63,512 nucleotides of DNA, from positions 1-63,512 of the forward strand of contig CANRPU010000014.1 of the NCBI GenBank assembly GCA_947632555.1. The letters run 5' to 3'. Shown piece by piece: positions 54,843-62,824 of this stretch (position 1 is its first letter; each line of letters begins with the position of its first letter). The stretch comes from an uncultured Lachnospiraceae bacterium. GTDB lineage: Bacteria > Bacillota > Clostridia > Lachnospirales > Lachnospiraceae. Made by a program: the position numbers and the translations under genes. The notes beneath the pieces are model-generated. The model ran no database searches. It was not told where the DNA came from and worked only from the letters and a program-made list of their open reading frames with translations.

Positions 54843-55763
54843 TTATGCCATGCAATTCATTATAACACTTATCATCATTTCTTTTTCTTTCGGATCAGAC
54901 TCCGCAATCATAATCGTAAGCGCAACAAGCGTATGATCATCGATCAGTTTTTCTCCGTTTCTAAACAAAACTCCGTTTCTATCCAGAAAGTAGAGAAAAA
55001 TTGTTGCGGCTATTCTTTTATTTCCATCCGAAAAGCTATAATTCTTTGTTATAAAATACAATAGGTTTGCTGCTTTTTCCTCCAATGTCGGATATACATC
55101 TTCCCCGTCAAAGCTCTGATAAATTGCTCCTATGCTTCCCTTAAAGGATTCGTCCTTTTCATTGCCAAACAGGGAACTCTTGTCCATATATTTCACGGAA
55201 TCAATAATCTTTCTGCATTCTTCATATGTTAAGACATATATCGCCTTGTTCCCCTTTGGTCGTTTCATATTCTGGTGATCATACGCATCCAACAGTTCCA
55301 GTGCCTGACTATATCTTTCCACCACAGACAAAACCTGTTTTGTATCTAGCTTTTCCGATACTCTTTTCATGATCCGTATTACCTCATTTAGCTGATTCAT
55401 ACGGTTATAATTCACAGAATATCCTTTGATTATGTATTCTTTCAATACAGAATTAGCCCAGCGCCTGAACTCAACGCCTCGCCTTGATTTTACCCGATAA
55501 CCAACAGAAATAATGACATCCAGGGTATAAAACGGCACCTGTTGTTTTACTCCATCAACACGCATTTTTTGCGTGTTGTTCTCTCTTTCCACTTCTCCCT
55601 CCGAAAATACATTGTTAATGTGCTTTCGGATTGTTTTTTCATCTCTCTCAAACAGTTCTGCCATTTGATTTGCACTGAGCCACACTGTATCGTGCCTAAC
55701 TGAAACAGGTAATGTTATACTTTTATCCTCTGTTTCAAATATCACAATTTCATCTTCCGGCAT
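54843..55763 (-). CDS. RhuM-Fic fusion protein with altered Fic motif
   Basis: 306 residues, ATG 11 bases after GAGGAG. Residues 1-120 are a RhuM/KilA-like DNA-binding part (VWLSANQMAELFERDEKTIR, FYTLDVIISVGYRVKSRRGV). Residues about 150-306 are a Fic/DOC domain. The Fic motif reads NYSFSDGNKR (241-250), with Tyr242 where the catalytic His is expected; this is a single CAT-to-TAT change. AMPylation activity is therefore doubtful. The family is associated with toxin-antitoxin and defence loci. The promoter upstream carries three TATCCCC boxes. Confidence 0.85.
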   Translation of the reverse strand: MPEDEIVIFETEDKSITLPVSVRHDTVWLSANQMAELFERDEKTIRKHINNVFSEGEVERENNTQKMRVDGVKQQVPFYTLDVIISVGYRVKSRRGVEFRRWANSVLKEYIIKGYSVNYNRMNQLNEVIRIMKRVSEKLDTKQVLSVVERYSQALELLDAYDHQNMKRPKGNKAIYVLTYEECRKIIDSVKYMDKSSLFGNEKDESFKGSIGAIYQSFDGEDVYPTLEEKAANLLYFITKNYSFSDGNKRIAATIFLYFLDRNGVLFRNGEKLIDDHTLVALTIMIAESDPKEKEMMISVIMNCMA

Positions 55764-55797
55764 ATGTAGCACATCTCCTCGTAACTTATTCCCCCAC

Positions 55798-55845
55798 TTT
55801 TATCCCCCACATACATTATAGCACAGGGGATAAATCGGGGATAAA
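55798..55845 (-). promoter_or_regulatory. RhuM-Fic promoter with repeated TATCCCC boxes
   Basis: On the minus strand two direct TTTATCCCC boxes (55845-55837 and 55834-55826) overlap the -35 region of a TATAAT (55820-55815). An inverted GGGGGATAAAA (55808-55798) lies at the start of transcription. The pattern suits repression by the DNA-binding part of the encoded protein. Confidence 0.45.
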
Positions 55846-55862
55846 ATGCAAGTAGTATCATA

Positions 55863-55982
55863 TCAAAGCTCTTTCATAGATGGTGTAGTAAGTGCCAACT
55901 CTCGCCATGAAAGCATTGATTTTACAGGCTTTTCGGAACTTTTCAATATCCTGCCGTGGCAGATGAAAAGTATTTTTATCAT
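55863..55982 (-). pseudogene. Cut-off original start of the tyrosine phosphatase gene
   Basis: ATG after GGAGAAACCCTT; codons MIKILFICHG match the intact phosphatase. The frame then runs into island sequence (RILKSSEKPVK...) and stops after 39 codons. It marks the right junction of the island. Confidence 0.85.
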
Positions 55983-55983
55983 A
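55952..55983. repeat. Island end repeat, right (attR-like)
   Basis: Identical to 52621-52652 over 32 bp; both flanking bases differ, so the repeat is exactly this length. Confidence 0.85.
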
Positions 55984-56270
55984 AGGGTTTCTCCTTTTGA
56001 AATGCCGTGATATGCCCCATTTTGCGTTGATTTTTCTGGGTTTCCGGCACTCAAATCATTTTATTTATTTTCTACACGTTATGCCCTATCTTGGTATATC
56101 GTGGCACATCATATTCCTGTGTAGTAGTCAAATCGTAGTCAAAAAGGGGTGTTTAGACTACTCCGATTTTGCTCTATGGGTGTTCACTTTTTAACAATAC
56201 TCTGGTTTGCAATTAGGATTATATCATAATAAAATCTATTTTCCCATCTTTTGAAATCCAAACAATCATT

Positions 56271-56434
56271 TTACATCATTGTATCGTCCCTAAGCACCTC
56301 TGCCAAAAATACGCCAGCCTCCATATAACTTGTGTGTGTCAGGCTATTTGCTTTTTTGACCATGAAAATCACCTTTCTTTTCGTTATAAATTGGCTTGAA
56401 CAACCTCATTATAACAGAAAGGTGATTTTTTGTG
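56271..56434 (-). mobile_element. IS200/IS605-like remnant
   Basis: A 65-bp interrupted palindrome (56365-56429; arms AAAATCACCTTTCT/AGAAAGGTGATTTT and GTTATAA/TTATAAC) resembles the end hairpin of IS200-type elements. From it starts MVKKANSLTHT (ATG at 56363 after AAAGGTG), the N-terminus of TnpA transposases. It then jumps to an unrelated tail and stops at 56271. The element has lost nearly all of its transposase. The rest of 55984-56614 holds no gene. Confidence 0.6.
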
Positions 56435-56523
56435 TATAATGACCGCTGCGCACCTACATAGCAGGTGGTTTATATCTCGCACGCTTTGCGCACTCGACCG
56501 AGTCTATCCGACCCATAAGAAAA

Positions 56524-56552
56524 GGCAGATGACATTTAATTTGCCATCTGCC
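56524..56552 (-). terminator. Terminator
   Basis: Stem GGCAGATG/CATCTGCC with further inner pairing, followed on the minus strand by TTTTCTT. It lies 63 bases after the stop of the truncated XRE gene. Confidence 0.65.
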
Positions 56553-56614
56553 ATAGCTTGATTCATGAAAATTTTAAGTTATCGCTCTATCAGATTGAGC
56601 AATTATGCTAAAAT

Positions 56615-57028
56615 TCATTTCTTCTTATGTATAATTACGATTCCGATTATGGAAGTAAGAAAAACAATCGGTGCAAGTCTGACAAAGCCAAATTCAAATC
56701 CATGCATTATTGTTCCTGCTACTGCTAATTCTGGATTATTATAATCCCAACCTAAATAGGAACTCTGCATAGCTGCAAGAACAATAAATGTAATAACTAT
56801 AAACGCACATACCGAGATAAGTATCCAGCGAATAGTTTTCACTTTAGCCATGCTTCTCTTTGCCAACTGCAAATTAATTACCTCTAACTTTTCAGAAATT
56901 GCTTTTAGGTCATCTGGTATCGATTCCGTTACAGGTTCTCCAAGCAATACACCTACAGATATATCCAATTCTTCTGCCAATGCGATCAGCATAGTGGAAT
57001 CAGGAACTGATAATCCGGTATCACATAG
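56615..57028 (-). pseudogene. XRE-type membrane regulator, 5'-truncated
   Basis: The frame enters in the last helix of a helix-turn-helix (GLSVPDSTMLIALAEELDIS VGVLLGEP region) without the first 40 or so residues. It then has a linker and two membrane segments (about WILISVCAFIVITFIVLAA and FGFVRLAPIVFLTSIIGIVI). The break is at the left end of the mobilizable element, so insertion or a linked deletion removed the start. Confidence 0.75.
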
Positions 57029-57047
57029 TTAAAGATATTGGTGTCAT

Positions 57048-58670
57048 TTAATCAATTTTGCCGATAAAGCGGTAGAAGATTTCTACCTCCTGTTCCCGGC
57101 TTCCGTCCTCACCTTTGACCGCTTCATGGACAACGATTTTTTCAATCAGCGTATTCAAAAGTTCGGCGGTCAGTTCTGTTGGATTGACGCACTCTTTCAT
57201 CAAGGCAATCCATTTTTCTGCGTCTGCGGCGTTCTGGCTTTCAGTGGCGATAGCGGATTGAAGCTGTTCAATCTTTGTGTCCAGTTCAGCCTGTTCGCTC
57301 TGGTACTTCCCGGACAGCATAGAGAAGTTGTATTCTGTGATACGCCCCGCCGCCCAGTCCTCATACATCCGGGCAAACAGGGTATCGACTTCGGCTTTCC
57401 GCTTCTCCGCTTTGTTCAACTCTGCGGCTTGCTTCTTTCTTGCGGCGGCCTGTCCCTTGTCATTGGCATTTAACAGCCGCTTCAAAAGCCGTTCTTCATC
57501 ATGCTGTACCAGCCTCGACCAGTATTGCAGACGGGAGAGGACATAGGCGTAAAGCACATCATAGCGGATATAATGCATGGAGCATTGGCGTGTGCCCTGT
57601 CCGTACTTGCTACAATGATAATGGCCGTAAGGCTTGCTGTTCTGCCTGTTCTCCCCGTAGGACAGCGACCAGCCGCAATCCGCACATTTTACCAATCCGG
57701 AAAAAATCTGCGTCGTACCATCCTTGCACTTTCTGCGGCGGTTTGCTATCTGCTCCTGTACCTGCCGGAAAACCTGTTCGCTGATAATCGGCTCCTGCGT
57801 GTTCTCTACCCGCACCCATTCACTTTGGGGCTTGCGTATCCTCCGCTTGTTCTTAAAGGAAATGTTTGTTTCCCGGTAGTGGATGGTATGGCCGATATAG
57901 GTTTCGTCTTTCATAATGCTCTTGACCTGGGCTATCGTCCATGCGTAGCTTTTTTCCTCTGGCGCACCCGCATAGATGTTTGCAAAAGTCCCGTCACGCT
58001 GGAAATTGATAAATCCCGGTGTGGGAACCTTTTCCATAATCAGTATTCTTGTGATACTGGCCGCCCCTCTGCCATGAATGGCAAGGTCAAAAATCTTCTC
58101 CACTATCCAGCGGGTTTCCTCGTCGATTATCAGCTTGTTTTTGATTTCCGGGTGTTTCCTGTACCCGATGGGAGCATAGGCACCGATACGCTGTCCTGTG
58201 GCAAACTTCGCTTTGAAAGCGGCCTTTACCTTGCGGCTCGTATCTTTCGCAAACCATTCATTAAACAGGTTTTTGAACGGGACAAAATCGGAAAGCCCTT
58301 TCTCTGTGTCCTCATTCTCCGCAACGGCGATGTAGCGCACCCGTTTTTCCGGGAACAGAAATTCCAGATAGTAGTCCATCATCACATGTTCCCGCCCGAA
58401 ACGGGAAAGGTCTTTCGTGACAATGCAGTTTACTTTTCCGGCTTCCACATCGTCCATCATGCGCTGAAAATCCGGGCGTTCAAAATTGGTGCCGGACCAT
58501 CCGTCATCAATGTATTCACCCACCACGTTCAGACCGTGTTCGTGGGCGTATTCCCGGAGCATCATCCGTTGGGTGCGGATACTTCCGCTTTCTCCCTGAA
58601 GCTCATCGTCCCGGCTCAGACGAAGGTAAAGTGCCGTGTTATAAATGGTTGTATTGTTTGGTTGTTTCAT
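57048..58670 (-). CDS. Large serine recombinase (TnpX/TndX-like)
   Basis: 540 residues from ATG after AAGGAGG. The catalytic domain has Ser in YLRLSRDDE (about 17-25), then DDGWSGTNFERPDFQRMM and VTKDLSRFGRE. A recombinase domain and a zinc ribbon (CADCGW...CSKY...C) follow, then a coiled-coil and a C-terminal DUF4368-like part. It cuts and rejoins DNA at short att sites to excise and insert the element. It is next to the left edge. Confidence 0.95.
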   Translation of the reverse strand: MKQPNNTTIYNTALYLRLSRDDELQGESGSIRTQRMMLREYAHEHGLNVVGEYIDDGWSGTNFERPDFQRMMDDVEAGKVNCIVTKDLSRFGREHVMMDYYLEFLFPEKRVRYIAVAENEDTEKGLSDFVPFKNLFNEWFAKDTSRKVKAAFKAKFATGQRIGAYAPIGYRKHPEIKNKLIIDEETRWIVEKIFDLAIHGRGAASITRILIMEKVPTPGFINFQRDGTFANIYAGAPEEKSYAWTIAQVKSIMKDETYIGHTIHYRETNISFKNKRRIRKPQSEWVRVENTQEPIISEQVFRQVQEQIANRRRKCKDGTTQIFSGLVKCADCGWSLSYGENRQNSKPYGHYHCSKYGQGTRQCSMHYIRYDVLYAYVLSRLQYWSRLVQHDEERLLKRLLNANDKGQAAARKKQAAELNKAEKRKAEVDTLFARMYEDWAAGRITEYNFSMLSGKYQSEQAELDTKIEQLQSAIATESQNAADAEKWIALMKECVNPTELTAELLNTLIEKIVVHEAVKGEDGSREQEVEIFYRFIGKID

Positions 58671-58756
58671 CAAAATCCTCCTTTTTGAAACAACCCACGC
58701 TTACAATACTGCCTGTAAAAATATTATAGCGTAAGCATGGGTGATAATCAATGTAT

Positions 58757-58948
58757 TTAAGCAGAAATCTTACCTTCCGCAGTGTATAGCATTACATCCG
58801 TAAGCAGGGCATCCAGCTTCTTACCGTTTGTGGCAAAGTGTTCGGATATCTCAATGTGGTTTTTCCCATACACAAAATACTGTTTTCCGTCCTCAGCCAT
58901 AAGGACCTTTCCTGCCGGCGATTCCGTACCGTTTCGGTTCTTACCCAT
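58757..58948 (-). CDS. Small TnpW-like transposon protein
   Basis: 63 residues, ATG after GGAGGATGCCT. Core KQYFVYGKNHIEISEHFATN then GKKLDALLTDVMLYTAEGKI. Short proteins of this kind sit between recombinase and relaxase genes in Tn4451-like elements. The role is unknown; it may be an excision helper. Confidence 0.65.
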   Translation of the reverse strand: MGKNRNGTESPAGKVLMAEDGKQYFVYGKNHIEISEHFATNGKKLDALLTDVMLYTAEGKISA

Positions 58949-58991
58949 AGGCATCCTCCTTTCCTTGGTTCCCGGCATCCAAAGATGCCGG

Positions 58992-59936
58992 CTATCGGTT
59001 TCTGTCTTCCTTTTTTGCTTCCTGTTTGAGCTCTGCTAAAAGCTCCGGTGGTATCCGGTCCATGAGCCGGTGTAGCTCCCTTAATTCGCTTTCCTGCTTC
59101 GCCCGTTCCATTGCATTCTTTAGTTTTCCGCTTTCCCCGGCTTTTGCCCGGGCTTCCAGTTCCCTGTTTTGGGAAATCAAATCGTCGATGGTAACCTGAT
59201 ACTTCTTTAGCTGCCCGAGGAAATTCTCCATCTGGGGAAACCACTTCCGTAAAAGCTGTAACGCTTCCTCCTTCTGTTTTCCGGCGTTAAACACGGTGAT
59301 GTTATCCAATGTCTGCACGATTTTCTTTCCCTGTTTGGTAAGGCTGACCGCCTGCTTAAAGAGCCTTGTGGGGATATGCTTTCTTCCCGTGACTTGGGCA
59401 CTTTCTCCACGTTCCAAGTCAGGATACTTCTCTGCCATGTAAGCATGGAAATCATCCTGCCATTTGGTAAGGCTTGCCCGGTTTCCGATAACCTCCTTGG
59501 CACAAAGCCGGTTATCCTTGGTTAGCGGAACAAAGGTCAGGTGCAGATGGGGTGTTTTCTCGTCCATGTGTACCACCGCAGAAATGATGTTTTCCCTGCC
59601 GACCCGGTCCGCAAGAAACTCCGTAGCCCGTTTAAAATAGGCTGCCGTTTCCTGTGTGGATTTCCCTTTGAAAAACTCCGGGCTTGCGGTAATTAACGTA
59701 TCCACAAACCTTGTGCTGTCCTTTCTTGTACGACAGCCGGATTCCTCGATTCGGTGCTTGATAAATCGTGAATACCGCTCCTTCGGTTTGATGGTGTGGA
59801 AGTTGTATTTACTGCGTTCCGTATCAATGTCGGGATTACTGGCATACCGTTCTTTTTTCCGTTCGTGGTGGGCTTCCAGAGCCCCGGATGGGGCTCCCTT
59901 GTGCTTTGCAAATCGTAAAATAGCGTATTGTGGCAT
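58992..59936 (-). CDS. MobV-family relaxase (plasmid recombination enzyme)
   Basis: 314 residues from ATG after GGAAGGAG. MobV motifs: YAILRFAKHKG at the start (motif I), NPDIDTERSKYNF (motif II) and the histidine-rich HMDEKTPHLHLTFVPLT (motif III, about 150-166). A coiled-coil C-terminus follows (ELEARAKAGESGKLKNAM). It nicks oriT so that a helper conjugation system can transfer the element. No type IV secretion genes are here, so the element is mobilizable, not self-transmissible. Confidence 0.93.
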   Translation of the reverse strand: MPQYAILRFAKHKGAPSGALEAHHERKKERYASNPDIDTERSKYNFHTIKPKERYSRFIKHRIEESGCRTRKDSTRFVDTLITASPEFFKGKSTQETAAYFKRATEFLADRVGRENIISAVVHMDEKTPHLHLTFVPLTKDNRLCAKEVIGNRASLTKWQDDFHAYMAEKYPDLERGESAQVTGRKHIPTRLFKQAVSLTKQGKKIVQTLDNITVFNAGKQKEEALQLLRKWFPQMENFLGQLKKYQVTIDDLISQNRELEARAKAGESGKLKNAMERAKQESELRELHRLMDRIPPELLAELKQEAKKEDRNR

Positions 59937-60140
59937 GTAACTCCTTCCCGTCCACAAAAGAGTGGACATTTCTTTATTTTCAAGGTACGGCTCATCGATG
60001 AACTAAGAAAAGTCTACACTTATTTTTCATGCTGTGCCGTATATCCGAAAGGCAGGAAATATAGGACATTTGGCAGGACTTTCCGCTTTTACGGAAATGT
60101 GGTAGAATGGAGAAGAAAATGATTATGAGGAGATGATACT

Positions 60141-60944
60141 GTGGCATTAACCATACAGGAACGATTAAAAGACCTACGGGTAGAGCGGGGACTGACCTTG
60201 GAACAGCTTGCCGGTGAAACCGGGCTGTCAAAATCTGCCCTCGGAAGCTATGAATCGGAGGATTACAAGGATATCAGCCATCACGCCATCAACCGTCTGG
60301 CTGACTTTTACGGTGTGACTGCCGATTATCTGCTTGCCCGGACAGAAACAAAACGTCACCCGAATGCAGAGCTTTCTGACCTGCATCTGAGTGACGAAAT
60401 GATAGAGCTATTAAAGAGTAAACGGGTGGATACGGCACTGCTCTGTGAACTGGCAACCCACCCGGATTTCACAAAGCTTCTTGCCGACATACAAATCTAT
60501 GTGGAAGGGATTGCATCCATGCAGATACAGAACCTGAATACATGGGTGGATGTGGCAAGGGCTGAAATCATGGAAAAGTATCAGACAACGGAACAGGACA
60601 AAACCATGTATCTGTTGCAGTCAGCCCATGTGGAAGAAGGCGACTATTTCCGTAGCCGGGTACATAAGGACATGGACGGCATTTTAGAAGATATCAGAAA
60701 CGCCCACGTTGGAAGAAATGACGGAGCACCGAAGACCTCTGTGGCAGAAGAACTGCGACAGGATTTGGAGGAAGTGGCAGCCTTTGAAGGAAGCCGGGCA
60801 GAACAGCTTCTGTTGGTTTTCTGTAAGCAGACCAAGCTCCGTTACAATAAGCTGACAGAGGAAGAAAAACAGGCACTGATGCGGATAATGCAGAAGTCGG
60901 AGTTGATGAAAAGCCCTATTTCACAGAGGGGCAGGAAGAAATAA
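60141..60944 (+). CDS. XRE-family regulator of the mobile element
   Basis: 267 residues with GTG start after GAGGAGATG. N-terminal helix-turn-helix (LTLEQLAGETGLSKSALGSYE), then a long helical region including VHKDMDGILEDIRNAHVGRN and VAEELRQDLEEVAAFEGSRA. Homologues sit next to relaxase genes in this transposon group and probably repress transfer. It is divergent from the relaxase. It ends 39 bases before cas1, so its promoter could also read into the cas genes. Confidence 0.88.
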   Translation: MALTIQERLKDLRVERGLTLEQLAGETGLSKSALGSYESEDYKDISHHAINRLADFYGVTADYLLARTETKRHPNAELSDLHLSDEMIELLKSKRVDTALLCELATHPDFTKLLADIQIYVEGIASMQIQNLNTWVDVARAEIMEKYQTTEQDKTMYLLQSAHVEEGDYFRSRVHKDMDGILEDIRNAHVGRNDGAPKTSVAEELRQDLEEVAAFEGSRAEQLLLVFCKQTKLRYNKLTEEEKQALMRIMQKSELMKSPISQRGRKK

Positions 60945-60982
60945 AATATGTATACTTAAAGATGCTTTGAGAGGTAACATTT

Positions 60983-61888
60983 ATGGGATTTCGTACACTT
61001 GAAATTAGTCATGCAGCAGAAATACACATAAAAGAAGGGCAATTGGAAATCACAACAGACGATGGAATTGCAGTTGTGCCGATAGAGGACTTGAATCAGA
61101 TTATGGTACATGGTGCTAATATACGACTTTCTACAATGGATTTATCTATCTTAAGTCAAAATAAAGTGGCACTGATGACGCTGGATGACAGATATTTACC
61201 GACAGCCATTGTGTTGCCATTTGAAGGTCATGCAAGGCAGTCTAAATTAATGCATGCACAAATAAATACTACACATGAAAAATATATGGAATTATGGATT
61301 GATATTATAAAACAAAAGATAAGTAATCAATCCAGAGCTTTGTCTATTATGGGTTTGGATGGTGCGGAAAGAATTGCAGAGCATGTGGCAACTGTAGATG
61401 AGGAAAATGTGGATTACTGTGAATCATTAGCTGCTAAAGAATATTTTGCATATTATCATGAGGGATTTAACAGAAGAAGTGAGAACCCTATCAATAGCAG
61501 ACTGAATTATGGCTATGCTGTTGTAAGAAGTGCAATTGCAAGAAAACTGGTGGCAACGGGTTTTCATCCAACTTTTGGAATACATCATGACAATCAATTG
61601 AATGCATTTAATCTGGCTGATGATTTGATAGAACCGTATCGTGCAATAGTTGATTTAGTAGCACACAACAATATAGCGTCAAACATTCAGTTGACAAAAT
61701 CAGAAAGAAGAGAATTGGCGCATGTATTACATAATGCCTGTATTGTCGATGGAGTCAAGGTTAATGTAATGTCGGCGATTGATATTATGGTGGAAAGTTT
61801 GAAGAGGATTATTTTAGATGCTTCGACGGAAAAATTAAAGGTACCAATGATTCTGCCGATTGAAAGTATGGAGGGAATTACGGAATGA
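60983..61888 (+). CDS. cas1: CRISPR integrase Cas1, type II-like
   Basis: 301 residues, ATG after GAGAGGTAACATTT. The length and opening MGFRTLEISHAAEIHIKEGQ fit type II Cas1. Metal-site residues are Glu153 (AKEYFAYYHEGF), His202 (GIHHDNQLNAF) and Glu217 (LADDLIEPYR), all in place, so the protein should be active. It forms an integrase with Cas2 that inserts spacer DNA at the leader-repeat junction. No cas9, csn2 or cas4 is within the window; upstream is a mobile element. AT-rich codon use differs from the GC-rich intervals between the repeats. Confidence 0.95.
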   Translation: MGFRTLEISHAAEIHIKEGQLEITTDDGIAVVPIEDLNQIMVHGANIRLSTMDLSILSQNKVALMTLDDRYLPTAIVLPFEGHARQSKLMHAQINTTHEKYMELWIDIIKQKISNQSRALSIMGLDGAERIAEHVATVDEENVDYCESLAAKEYFAYYHEGFNRRSENPINSRLNYGYAVVRSAIARKLVATGFHPTFGIHHDNQLNAFNLADDLIEPYRAIVDLVAHNNIASNIQLTKSERRELAHVLHNACIVDGVKVNVMSAIDIMVESLKRIILDASTEKLKVPMILPIESMEGITE

Positions 61889-62190
61889 GATTACTTGTTA
61901 TTCTTAGTCCAACAGATAGATGGGGAACTAAAACAGAGTATACGAGGCTTCGAAAGTTTTTACATAAAGATGGCTATTTGCGAATAGCACCGGAAGCGTA
62001 TATGCGGATAGTGCAAAATAGGAAAGCATCCGAAAAACATTACAGACGAATTGAAGAGTACGCACCTAAAACCGGAACAGTAAGACTTTTACGTTTGACA
62101 GAGAAGCAATATAATAACATATATTTGGTGACAGGAGAAGCAGATTATCAGGAAAAAGTAGTTGACATAAACAGTCATATTATGTTATAA
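61885..62190 (+). CDS. cas2: CRISPR-associated Cas2, type II-like
   Basis: 101 residues, overlapping cas1 by four bases (ATGA). Ferredoxin-like start RLLVILSPTDRWGTKTEYTR, then LRKFLHKDGYLRIAPEAYMR and VRLLRLTEKQYNNIYLVTGE. It is the structural partner of Cas1. 66 bases separate its stop from the first 36-nt repeat, the right place and length for a leader. Confidence 0.94.
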   Translation: MRLLVILSPTDRWGTKTEYTRLRKFLHKDGYLRIAPEAYMRIVQNRKASEKHYRRIEEYAPKTGTVRLLRLTEKQYNNIYLVTGEADYQEKVVDINSHIML

Positions 62191-62314
62191 TGAGACTTGT
62201 AACAGACTAATTATCTATATTTGGGAAGTTAATAAAACTTTGTACTAAATATAGTGGTTGAATGACCCGCCAAAAATGGTGCATCGTTCAACAAAACAAG
62301 GAGGAGAACCGCAT

Positions 62315-62812
62315 ATGTTTCGTGAAATGAGAAGAAACCGGCAGGCATTGTCTCCGGAAGAATGCACAGCCATATTGGAGAAAGGGACTTCCGGCGTACT
62401 GGCGCTGGCAGGGGATGACGGCTATCCCTACGCGGTCCCCATGAGCTATGTATTCCACAAGGGAGCCATCTATATGCACAGCGCCGGAGAAGGTCATAAA
62501 ATCGACGCCATCCGCCGGGAGAAAAAAGCCTCTTTCTGCGTGATCGGCCAGGACCAGGTGGTCCCGGAACAATACACCAGCTATTTCCGCAGCGTAATCG
62601 CCTTCGGCACGGTCCGGATCCTGGAGGATCCCCGGGAAAAGAAGGAGGCCCTGGAAGCGCTGGCCTTGAAATACGCCCCCATGGACAGCCCCGAAAACCG
62701 CCGCAGAGCCATGGAGGGAAGCGGAGCCTCCCTCTGCATGCTGGAGCTTTCCGTTGCACACATGACGGGAAAAGAAGCCATTGAGCTGGCGCGAAACAAG
62801 AAATCGGAATGA
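62315..62812 (+). CDS. Pyridoxamine 5'-phosphate oxidase-like (NimA-type) flavoprotein
   Basis: 165 residues, ATG ten bases after GGAGGAG. Split-barrel FMN-binding fold: GTSGVLALAGDDGYPYAVPM, GAIYMHSAGEGHKIDAIRRE and FRSVIAFGTVRILEDPREKK. The family includes nitroimidazole reductases and general flavin/heme-binding proteins. The gene is complete and lies wholly inside the 1,039-nt interval between the first two repeats. The interval begins only 22 bases before its ATG, so the ribosome site was taken along but no promoter. Its GC content is well above that of cas1-cas2. Confidence 0.9.
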   Translation: MFREMRRNRQALSPEECTAILEKGTSGVLALAGDDGYPYAVPMSYVFHKGAIYMHSAGEGHKIDAIRREKKASFCVIGQDQVVPEQYTSYFRSVIAFGTVRILEDPREKKEALEALALKYAPMDSPENRRRAMEGSGASLCMLELSVAHMTGKEAIELARNKKSE

Positions 62813-62824
62813 GATCCGGGGCGG

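Larger units (their letters stand above)
52621..55983. mobile_element. 3.3-kb island in the tyrosine phosphatase gene
   Basis: Identical 32-bp direct repeats (52621-52652 and 55952-55983) bound a segment of lower GC. It carries an EVE-nuclease gene, a broken ATP-binding protein, a small unknown gene and a RhuM-Fic gene, all on the minus strand. The left repeat rebuilds the phosphatase start; the right one is the cut-off original start. No integrase gene is seen inside, so it may be a remnant or be moved in trans. 52652-52850 holds no gene, only an AT-rich stretch with GTAAAT/ATTTAC arms. Confidence 0.75.
57029..60963. mobile_element. Mobilizable element with large serine recombinase and MobV relaxase
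   Basis: About 3.9 kb: recombinase, small TnpW-like protein, relaxase (minus strand) and XRE regulator (plus strand), the module of Tn4451/CTnPc-type elements. TTAAAGAT occurs at both edges (57029-57036 and 60956-60963) and may mark the crossover region. The left side cuts an XRE gene; the right side lies 19 bases before cas1. The 59937-60140 gap between relaxase and regulator, without a gene, is the likely place for oriT. Confidence 0.7.

Noticed and set aside
55863..55955. Integrase C-terminus in an alternative frame next to the right island repeat (QDIEKFRKACKINAF...)
   Set aside because: Only about 30 codons, no catalytic motif visible, and the frame passes through the repeat; not enough to call an integrase.
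56080..56170. Tyrosine-integrase tail before the phosphatase remnant (minus strand, ...EYDVPRYTKIGHNV)
   Set aside because: Short, preceded by a stop, no motif; cannot be supported.
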